This document shows positions 24,359-36,300 of a stretch of 64,000 nucleotides of DNA, piece by piece. The notes under the pieces are model-generated. The model made no database searches. It saw only the letters and a list, made by a program, of their open reading frames with translations, and had not been told where the DNA came from. Source of the DNA: Manduca sexta (Eukaryota > Arthropoda > Insecta > Lepidoptera > Sphingidae); NCBI RefSeq assembly GCF_014839805.1, contig NC_051119.1, positions 1 through 64,000 on the forward strand, given 5' to 3'. Each line of letters starts with the position of its first letter. Positions within the stretch are counted from its first letter, which is position 1. The position numbers were made by a program, and so were the translations under genes.

Positions 24359-27300
24359 CTAGAACCCTACTCTCATGTGGAGCCAACGCAACACAACTTT
24401 TCAAGCATGCTGTACAAGATTTCACTTAGAATTATAGCTTGCGTGACATAAAGCTATTCTGAAAAACCTCTTACAAAATTTTACTCGGCTTGAGAATCGA
24501 ATCCAGGAACTCCTATTAGACAGCCGTTACACTGCTACTAGACCTTAGTCTAAGGATGAGACATAAATAAGAAAATTGTGCATATAACAAGAAAAAATCA
24601 ATACAAAATACCAACTATATTAGAAAAGATTTCCCTAAATAACTATTGTAATTTTGAGCAAATTCTTGTGATTTCTAGTAATTATCTTGATTTTCTTCTT
24701 ATAACGGAAATAGTGAGTACAGTATTACATCTGGAAAACAAAATAAATAAATTAAAATATTTTGACTTTGTGGTTCATTTTTGCACAACACGGTCCAATT
24801 CTGCCTTAGTAATCGATACAGCACGGCGAGTCTAGTTAAGAGAAACGAACTGCCGAGACGAATGTTCGCAGGTGCAAATCAAAGGGCTTACATCTCTGAC
24901 TTTTCTAAAATTATGTGTGTATTTTTTGTGAATTATCGCTTGCTTTAACGGTGAAGGAAAACATCGTGAGGAAACCTGCATACCTGAGAAGTTATCTATA
25001 GGCATTTCGAGGGTGTGTGAAGTCTACCAACCCGCACTAGGCCAGCGTGGTGGACTAAGGCTTAATCCCTCTCAGTAGTAGAGGAGGCCCGTGCTCAGCA
25101 GTGGGCCAGTATATAATACAGGGTCGATATTATTAATTGATATAGCAGTAAGTCAGAAATTGCGGTTCTGCTTTATTACATGGTTAACTAAATTGTCTTA
25201 TCGTTTTTACTGCTGTTTATGAAACAAGTAAATGCATTTCTAATTTACGTAGATGTATGAAACATAGATAGGAAGAAAGTTTGTTTATCGATTCCAAATC
25301 TATATATTTAAAAATGAATCCCTATTTCCTTTGACACGCCATCACGCGTGGACGGCTGGACCGATATCACTATTTTTTTTGTTGTGTTTGTTATTGTCAG
25401 GACAAGGATCTTACGAAAGAAAAAATTCAAAAAATTGCGCGAAAAATTCCAAAAAAATTTATAAATCTTAAGGCGATACCTCAAGGTCCATTTTCATACA
25501 TTTTGTTTCACCTTTAATCTGGGTAACTAAACAAGTATTGGCAAGTAAAGAATTTAAATTCACGTCTAGTTAGTGATTAGTTCTCGCAGTTGAAGAAAAC
25601 GTAAAAATAATTAATATGCATGGATATTTCGGCCTTTAAAATTTAATATGACGAAATTTTAAAGGCCGAAATATCCATGATTATTAATTATTTTACGTTT
25701 TCTTCAACTGCGAGAACTAATCACTAACTAGACGTGAATTTAAATTCTTTACTTGCCAATACTTGTTTAGTTACCCAGATTAAAGGTGAAACAAAATGTA
25801 TGAAAATGGACCTTGAGGTATCGCCTTAACGAAACTATTAATTTTATATAACTGTCAATTGTTTGAAATAACTGTCAGCGATTGACAGAATGCGCGCTGC
25901 AAATTCATAGTTAAGACGGGACAACGTCTGTCGGGTCAGCTAGTATGTAATAAAATAGCCGCCTTCGATTTACTGCCCTCTCAATTACCACGGCAGTATT
26001 GAGTTCAAAGAACAACTTACCTTCCGGAGGAACGGTTATATTTATTTCATCTTCTAACGTTATGTTTTTTAAAAACACTCCGGTAAATACGTCCTGGAAA
26101 AGGAAAACATTATTATTATGTATAGTATGTAATGTTACATATAAACAGGGCTCAGCCTGTGTATATCCGGTTCCAAAAGGCCGGCATAATTCTGTCGACT
26201 GCCGAGGGGGTAATCTCTCGTCAGTCGATAACCTATTGAACCAATTACCGTCAGGTGCAGTGGGTTTTGCGAATGAAATCAGTGAATATTCTAGTTTATT
26301 TATTATCTAGATTTAAAGCATTTTAATTAACATTGTTTTGGCAAAATAGGCTTTTTAAGTCTGCAATATAACGTTTGACTAGCCAGAGGAACTACACACA
26401 ACATAACACATTTATCCCCGAAGGGGTATGAGGTGCAACCAGGACACCCACTTTTCGCCAAGTGTGTTCCGTCCCATGATGTGATGGGGGCGAGCCTGTC
26501 GCCATATCACAAATTCCAGACTCCGGACTGAGTTGAAAAACCCAAATATCACTTTGCCCGACCCGGACATCGAACTCAGGTCCTCAGAGCGCTGTCGTAC
26601 CGCGCATGATATACCACGCCACCGAGGCAGCCCAGAGGAACTAGGTCAACAATAACCTAAAATTAGATCTAAATTCCCATTTCTATTTCAATGGACGCAC
26701 TCGTCCAGTCAAAATCTGTTCAAATCCATTTATTTAAATTTGATAGTCACTTTAAAGGGGATTAAAATTTGCAATACGGATAAATTCTACTCCTCATTAT
26801 TATGTTTTAGATTTTAATTTAATATTAGTGGTAAATGCTGTGTTCACCTATTAGCAGCACACATATCAGTTGCTGTACCTTATTGCTTTTTTTGTATTGA
26901 ATGATATAATATGTAGTGCTGTTGGTGTACCTTGTTACAAATAAATAAATTGGAGGTATTAAATACAAACACTTGTGTTAATATCTGTTTAAATAGTCCA
27001 TATATAGCATCACGCTTTTTCCGTTTTTGATGGTAGGCAGAAGTGGTCATGCGCACTTTTCGCTACCTATATAATAGATCAATGGACAAAGAGTATATTA
27101 CCATTTACCACGCATAAATCTAGACTTCCTGGCTGATACTGAGAATAAAATTGTCACTTCATCTGATCGGGGCTTGAACCCAAGACTCAGTACCGCAATT
27201 GTACTTTACTACGCCACCATGCGGTACAAGTACAATTAGTAATTTAAGGTGGTAGCTCAAGGTCCATTTTCATACATTTTGTTTCGGCTTTAATCTGGGT

Positions 27301-30300
27301 AACTAAACAAGTATTGGCAAGTAAAGAATTTAAATTCACGTCTAGTTAGTGATTAGTTCTCGCAGTTGAAGAAAAACGTAAAATAATTAATAATCATGGA
27401 TATTTCGGCCTTTAAAATTTAATATGACGAAATTTTAAAGGCAGAAATATCCATGATTATTAATTATTTTTACGTTTTTCTTCAACTGCGAACTAATCAC
27501 CAACTAGACGTGAATTTAAATTCTTTACTCTGCCAATACTTGTTTAGTTACCCAGATTAAAGCAAAATATGAAAATTCTATAATAAGTAATTTTTCCTCT
27601 TTTGTCACCGATAATAATAATGAAACATTAATTAATCTTACGCGATCTTATATAATAATCGTCTCGTCAGAAGAGATAATAACGCGACATATAAGCACGA
27701 TTGTTAGCTTATAGCTAAACTTAAATAAAAGGATAATATTTCTCGTTAGCACATAAATTACATCACTACACGTTAGTGACGTGTAGCCGAAAGAAAATAT
27801 CGACCGGAAACAGATACAGTTATTTTTTGGTAATAGTTTTATTTCTGAAACTATTGCCAAAATTTGGAATAACAAACCCACAATTAGAAAACGACACACT
27901 ATTTTAACTCAAGACGATTACACTCTAACATATCTCCCATATTAATAAATCTCCATCCTATAACATCATATTTCGCCTGTCGACTTCCAATACAATAACT
28001 TCCTCGAAAGCAACCCGATAAAGCAATTCATAGACTTATTCACCTGAATTTTATAAATCTTACCATAACACTGTAGCCGTCCGTACAATTCAATCCGAAC
28101 TGCGAAGGTGCGAAAGAGACAGCACCATCTTCTTCACCCATGTTAACGAACGCGACAGAGTAGGACGGATATATGTCGCCCTTCATCGGAAAGTGAGGCT
28201 TCATCCACATTGTCACAGGCTCGTGTAGCTGAAATAATAAAGCCGGTGCAAATAACGTACTCAATGGCCGGTGAAATTGTTATGTTTTTATCAGACGCTG
28301 ATAGCTGTTCGTATGTTTATACGTTATTGGGAACGTTTCAAATAACGCGTTTATAACGTTATACGCGTTACATTTATAACGTACTAGGTTTTGCTCGCGG
28401 TTTCGTTCGCATGAAGGAGTTTTCCTGTATAGAAATCCTATAACCTTACTCGGGTCTTAAACTTCTCTATACAAATTTCATAAAAATCAGTTTAGTAAAT
28501 TTTGAGAAAATCGATAACATACAGTCAGAAAAGGGGGTTATTTTATAATATGTATAGATGGTATTCTATGTCCATTATTGCTCGCTTAAACGGTGATGAG
28601 AACCATCTTGAGAAAGCCTACATAAGACTTAAGAAACTTCTATTAGAATTTCGAAGATGTTTGAAGTCGAAATACCGCACTAGGCCAGCGTAGTGGACTA
28701 AGACCTAATCCCTCTCAGTAGTAGAGTTCTGTGCCCAGCAGTGGGACAGTGAAGGTAAACAAAGCTGTTATTATATATTAATGAATTCTCTCCGATGACT
28801 GTAAGCTCGCTGACAACCGTACTGGATAATAAAATAATTTACGAGATACTTAAGTTACGAGTTGGGTAACAATTTGATTGGCGTCTTGTTACTGCGGTGA
28901 GGCATGTGAAGTGACAATCGCTCGTAGAACACATATGTTAACAAAATAGAATTACAATAAATATATAGTTAGTTCATAATAGATTGAGCGTGGTTGAGAT
29001 CTCATCTATAAATCTATGTGAAAATTGTGCACTTTAACCGACTTCAAAAGGGAAAGGTTCGAAATGCAATCAATATTTAGACTTGCCCATTATTACATAA
29101 TAAGAAGAAATACCATGGCGAAAAGTTGGTTCACAAGTTGCGGCTCTGCCTACCCCTTCAGTGCTAAAAAGTGTGTGTAGATTTGTATGTGTTTATGTGA
29201 ATATAAAACAATTAGTTTCTTAATTTTTCCTATTCTATAATGTGTTTATATTGGGCAAATTTCTAACTATAATTTGGTTGGTAACCGGTGTCTCAATAAT
29301 AATTAATTATCCAATTGTAGCGGAAAGGGTCATATATATTTATGACTCATATTGTTAGTATAATATAGTCACTTGCAATACTTTGAAGTCAATAGTATAG
29401 GCTATTATAGGTGATTCATTCACTATAGAGGTGAATTAAATAAATAGATTGACTATTGGATAAATCTTTGTTATAATCTATACATATTATTAAAACAAAG
29501 TCACCTTTTCTGTCTGCCTGTATGTTATCGATTTTCTCAAAATCTACTTACTGAACGGATTTTTATGAAATTTGGTATGGAGATAGTTTAAAACCCTGGG
29601 AAGGTTATAGGCTACTGTCTATCCCGGGAAAATATATAGCCGGATTTTATCCCGGAAAACTCCTATACACGGACAAAGCCGCGAACAAAAGCTGGTAAAT
29701 AAATGAAAGTCAAAGGTGTGATTTTTGGATTTTGAACCTGCGAGCTTGACTTGGGCAGTCAACAAAACTTATTAATAAAACATTAATGCCCTTCATACAT
29801 CGATATATATGTACTACATACTAGTTTTGATGTTCTAAACATTCACTATGTTCAACTGAAGTGTACTGTTAGCCATTCAAACTGAATTTAGTTTGGTGTC
29901 AATATTAATGCTTGTGGCTGTGTACGGAGTGGCGCTCATAATATAAAAACGTGAGTCTAAGTGCAAACCTGGATGTGAATAAAAAATATTAGTCAAATAA
30001 GTAAAATTATTTGTTGTTTAAATGAATAAATAGGTTATAACAGTGACGTTTTGGTTGCAATTTTAGTTCAGATGTTGAACAAATAGTTTATATGGACGTT
30101 CGTGTCTATAGAATATCCGTCAATGCCTTCATATATGTCATTTCACTCACTCTTCTTTCGTCGTTTTAATCTATAATTCTTTGGAATTCACACCTCGAAA
30201 TCAGAAAGTCTGCCACGTGGGTGGCATTTTAAATAAGTCAAACAACAGCTGCTGAAGAGAATGGAAGAATCGATATCGTGATTTACAGAGTATTATGTAA

Positions 30301-33300
30301 ATTTATGTCATTCTTATATGTGTAAAGTCTATATAATTTTAATTATTCTTTAATATATATTTTTTCTTTATATAATAGTGCCGTGCTAAGCTCAAAAAGG
30401 TATGTCAAAGAAAAACAAAATTTTTCCGGGATATTTCTTTTTCCGACTTACTAGATATGTATCGTTATATTATGACCAAATTACACAAAATCATTATAAA
30501 TTGTAGCCTATGTGTTATCCTGCTGTATACCCAATATTACTGTAAAGTTTCATCCAAACCCGTTCAGTAGTTTTTTCGTGAAAGATGAACAAACATACAT
30601 ACATCCATCCACACAAACTTTCGCATTTATAATATTAGTAGGATTGTACTAACGGAGTAAGGTTTGGCCATGATGCCCAGCGGGTCTTGATTAATAGCGA
30701 TGAGGTCTAAGTTCTGCAACAAGCTCCTCTCGTAACTTGTTATCTGGCCCATGTCGCAGCTCAGCAGCAGCGGCCCGGAGAGCATCGCGTGCACCGCCAC
30801 GTGGACCCGCGTTTGACTCTCCGATAGGGACCCTGTGCCTAGTATCAGCTGGAAATAGCCAATGGGGAAATATTGGTATTGTAAAACGATTTGAACCCAA
30901 AACGAAGGCAATATAAACATAAAACTCATTATTGTTCTCATGTAATATTTGTTTTATTTTTAATTGATTGAATGACGAGACGAGCTTGCCGTTCGCCTGA
31001 TGGTAAGCGAGACGACCATAAACAGTAGAAACACCATCCAACACCATGAATTACAAAGTATTGTTTGGCATTCCTGCGCTCGCCATCCTGAGACATGAGA
31101 TTTTAAGTCTTATTTCAAGTAGTTACACTGGCTACAATGCCTTTCAAACTGGAACACAACAGTGACTACACATTGTTGAGAATTGATCCTACCACTAAGG
31201 TAAGCTACAGAACGGTGACGAATCCGAAGTAGTTTGGTAGTAGAGTTAAATCCAAAGTTCGTCATTTCTTCGTTTCGGACCGACGTTTCGACGTTCGTTT
31301 TTCGAAGTAGACCCTCTGGACCTTTCTTGAGTTCCGACATAACTATACTTATAGTATACTACATAATAAAATTATAACAGGCCGATGTCTGTACAATTCA
31401 ATATGGTGGACATATCTCGCGTCCGTCCTTCGCTGACAATGTTATTACAGATATGTCGGATGCATTACGTATTGAATTCTATTAATATGAATACCTTTGG
31501 AATGCTATTGAAGTCTAATATGAAATAAACATGGAATTTTATTACAAACGACACATTGTTCAATATTGAAGAAACGTAACAGCTATGTTTATTATTTGCC
31601 GCATTGCCTGCGTCATATTCCGTATTTAATAAATATATAAAAAACGTACGTCCGTTGTTACTGTTCAAGCTGTAACAAATTTCAAATTTTGGTGCCAACA
31701 AGCCGTCATAATTGTGTCGACTGCCGAGGGATAATCAACTCTCGTCAGTCGACATTCTATTGGACAACACTCCATTTAACATCAGATGCAGTGTGGTCAC
31801 TTTGCCGTGCATTTATAAAAAAAATCATCCAAATTGGTTTAGTAGTATTTTAGCCACAAAACCGTGGCAGTCAGTGTAACTACTAACTACTAATAAGACT
31901 TAACATCTCATGTCTCAGGATGGCGTGCGCAGTGGAATACCAAACAATACTTTGTGATTCAAGGTATTGGATGGTGTTTCTACTGTTTATGGGCGGTCGT
32001 ATCGCTTACCATGAGATGAACGGCAAGGTCGTCTCGTCATTCAAAATAAAAAATGTCACTTTATACCATTAGACACTAGTCTAGAATTGATTCCAAATCG
32101 TCCAAAGCAATAAAAAAAAGTCACTTCCGCGTTTATACCATTAGATACCAGTCTAGAATCGATTCCAAGTCGTGACTTACCATATCAGGATCGTTCCAGT
32201 GTCCGGGACCGTGGTGGGGCGCCAGTATCTCGTAGTTGGTCTCATAGTATTTCGCGATGGCCTTAATGGCGCCCCACGAGTTGCTCACGTCGTGGTAGTT
32301 GCGCCACATGTTGCAGTGCGCCGACACGGCCGTGAGGTTCGGCTGGTGGCAACAGTCTATTAACATACCCACGCCTTCACTTCCGGAGGGTTTTTTTTTA
32401 TTCATATGAATCGCAATAAGTAAGGTCCGAGAGTCTTATTCCGTCTATAGGGACAGGTCTTTTTGCCATTACATGCGTTCTCATCGAAGGACAGCTTCGA
32501 TAGCCGTGTAGGTAAGAGTAAAAAAATCACCTATTTACCTATACGGCTATGAAAACTGTCTTTCGATTAAACTCCCGTGATTACAAAAAGATGGATATAC
32601 CTTCGTAGACGGAATAGGCCCTAACATTTATTATTGCAAAGTTTTAGTACATACACATACACAACATCACGATTTATCCCCGAAGTGGTAAGCAGAGACG
32701 CAACCAGGGCATCCACTTTTCCCCAAGTGTGTTCCGGCTCATGATGTGACAGAGGTGAGCCTATCGCCATATCGGGGAAAAATTCCAGACTAATATTGAG
32801 AAGAAAACTTTAACATCACTTTGCATTACCAGGAAATCGAACTCGGGTCGCAGATCAGTGTCTACTGCGCACGCGATACACTACCGAGGAAATCTGTTAT
32901 TATACTAACGAAAGAATAAACCGCATCAGACGATAGCCAACAATGGCTTGATTTTTCCAAACCATAGGTTCTAAGAAATCTCGGAAAGCGATGAGAGCGT
33001 CAATTGTACTATATTTTTTAAGCATAGGTTTGTTAGGATAGGTTTGATTCAATGAAACAATAATTTGTTGGGTAAGTTCGGATGAAGGTCTAAGACCGTT
33101 GATGTTTTTTTTACTATACATCTACCTACACCATCTTGTACATAATGATTCAATGAAACCAATTACGTGTTGGGTAAGTTCGGACGGGGTAAGATGGTTG
33201 ATTTAAAATTACTGCTAAACTCGACATTTCTTTGCACGGACATTTTACGAAACTCCATCATGCCCGACGATAAAGGTAAGAGTAGTGAAGGGGAGTTGTG

Positions 33301-36300
33301 TTTTGATTGAACTATCCACATTGTATTAACCGCGCCATTCGACCGTAGCATGCGGGCAGGGAAAACAGTGTACACATATATATACACTACGTACTTATAT
33401 ACGTGAATAGGTAAAGTATATATCTATACAGATAGGTATAGGTCCTACCTAGGTCATAAAACTTATGTAAGCATAAGTTTTATGACCTAGGTAGGACCTA
33501 TATTATCTTGAATGAAATCTTCTAGCCTTGATAGGCTAAGGCCTATCAAGGCTAGAAGATTTTTATTTTATAATTATTTTCCACGTGTTCCTTGTGTTCA
33601 CGAACAATTTAGAGGAAATAATGTTTATTATAGGTAAAATAGAAATATTTAGTTTGATTTTAAAAATTCTGGATTTTATTTGTGATTTATAATTAGGCAT
33701 CTTCCATAATTTTCCAGATTGGAAACAGTTTGCATTCAGCGATTTGTTATTTATATGGAAAAAAATCCTGTTACTTATAACAATGATGATTTCTAAATTG
33801 AGATCAAAAACTATTAACTAATTATTTGCAAACACTGCGTCGATAGTTGTCAAAATTATACACTACGATGAAGTTTACACACGTATACGATCGCTATCAG
33901 ATCGTTAACTTACCGTTTTATTGTGGATGAACTCGATGTAGTACGGCCAACTGCACGAATACACCATCGGTCTTCCAGTCTCGTTCAAATGACTTCCCAA
34001 TTTTACGTACGCTGCAATATAACTCCAATTATTATTTAGTTAAGATAAATTTTTGAACTGATAAAAATTATCCGAAATAGAGGGTATAATCGATAGCATT
34101 CGAGAGAAAAAGTGAAATCCTTGAAGGCGTGTGTCGGAACGATCGAGCGGAATGTGTGTATATCCATTGGGTCAAAGGTGAATTCCTAGAAGTTTTTGTC
34201 TTACTTATAAACTTGTTTTAACTTTAAAGAGGTGGTAAAGAATTGCTTAAATAGCTGTCAAAAACATCACCGGTTCCTAGTTTAAACCTTATTAAGAAGC
34301 AAGATGGCGGGTTTTGACTTACAGCTGATCGAGTAAATTTGTGTTTTAACTAAGCATAGCTTTGCGATTTTTTTATAAGTAAGACTGTAACCCTCTTATT
34401 CATAAACGTTTTTTATCTAAGGACGGAGTAAAGCTGTGATAACAAGCCTGTTTCTCAGTGCCCAACGGCACTGAGAAATAGACATAGGGCCGTTGTGATT
34501 GGTTATTATTGTTGTATTTCAATATTAGCCAATCACAACGGCCTTACGTCTACGCACTGCGAAGACTGCCATGCCGTCAGCACTGAGAAACAGACTTGTT
34601 ATCACAGCCTTACTCGGTCGTTAGATAAAAAACGTTTATAAATAAGGGGGTTAATGTTTAACTGGTATTTTCGCATAATGGAACTCGTCAGTTGTCCAAT
34701 TAAGTAGCCGAGACGCTAAACAATAATTATAGCGTTTTATTGGTTATAGGTCTCTTATATGTGAAAGTCCGCCTGGGTAGGTACCACCGCAATGTCTACT
34801 TCTGCCGCCAAGTAGCAGTGTGTAGTCATTGTTGTATTGCGGTTTGAAGGACATTCTAGCCAGTGTAACTACTGGACATAGTAAGACTTAACATCTCACG
34901 TTTCAGGATGGCGAGCGCAGTGTAATACCAAGCAATACTTTGTAATTCGAGGTGTTGGATGGTGTTTATGGGCGGTCGTATCGCTTACCATCAGGCGAAC
35001 GGAAAGCTCGTCTCGTCATTCAAAGCGATAAGAAAAACGCATCTTGAAATTCTTGAGCAATATATTCACTCAAGAAGTTTCTAGCAAAGTTAACATTACA
35101 AAGCAGTCTTAACCACAGCAGAACGCTTCCCTATACACTTAATTTTGCTATCTCATCGTTTACAATCAATTTACGTTCTAAATTAACGAGAGAATGTACG
35201 AAATGCCATTACTGTTAGAGCTCGTCTGATTTTAAATTGGATCTAGAATGCAAATCATTGGTATAGTGTGCTAGGGTTGTAATGCATTAGGAATCCAAGA
35301 TTGGGAATAGGACATGTCCGCTTCTTGTATGTGCGCTGGTTCTTTATTTCAAACTAATTCCAACCAACCTCAAACTTATTGGATAATAAAGTGGCAAAAA
35401 TGTGGGGCATAATTTTAGATCCCTCCATTTATAAGAAAAATATGAAAGAAATGTAGCAGAGTAACTCATAAAGAACTTATTGATTCGAGAAAAAAGGTGG
35501 AATAGATAACCTAGAATATTCATTTCTTTTGACATACTAACTTTTGCTCGCGGCTTCGCCCGCGTGAAGGAGTTTTCTGCGATCAACATTTATTTAGTAC
35601 TATTATATTTAAGACAAACAATCCTACGTTACATCATCTTTGTCTAACTCCAACGGTTTAGGCAGCGTAAGCCAAGATAGCATTTTTTTATGTATCGTTA
35701 TATTATGACCAAATTACATAAAATCATTATAAAGTGTAGCCTATGTGTTATTCTGATGTATAACCAACATTACTGTAATCTAAATCCATTCAGTATATTT
35801 TTCGTGAAAGAGGAACAAACATACATACATACATCGATACATCCATCCTCGCAAACTTTCGCATTCATAATACTAATAGGATAGGTACTACTTATTAATA
35901 ACTGGGTATTTAGACTTAAAATACAATGTATGAGAATGAAGAATTTCAAAACCATGTTGTAGGTACTTTACAATTAAGAGTTATGATTTGTTATTCATGC
36001 GCAGTCGCAACACAGCTGAGCGTCTCAGCTTTCATTCAATCTTATTAATAAAATATTCATTACATATTTCCAACGGTAGCCTCACCTTGATTAAGGTAGT
36101 CTTCGCCCACATAGCACCCGTCTACCTTGAGATAGTCGACGCCCCACTCAGCGAAGGTCTTCGCGTCGACCTTAAAATGGTCCTTCGAGCCCGGATACTT
36201 CATGCACGTTATCGCTGCTATGTTTGTGTACATGCCAAATTTTAAACCACGTTCATGTATCTAGAACAATTAACAAAAATGCCTTAAACAATATTATTTC

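Noticed and set aside
35820..35860. ACATACATAC repeats suspected as a CRISPR-like or satellite array
   Set aside because: Simple tetranucleotide repeat that is part of the Helitron body; no spacers.
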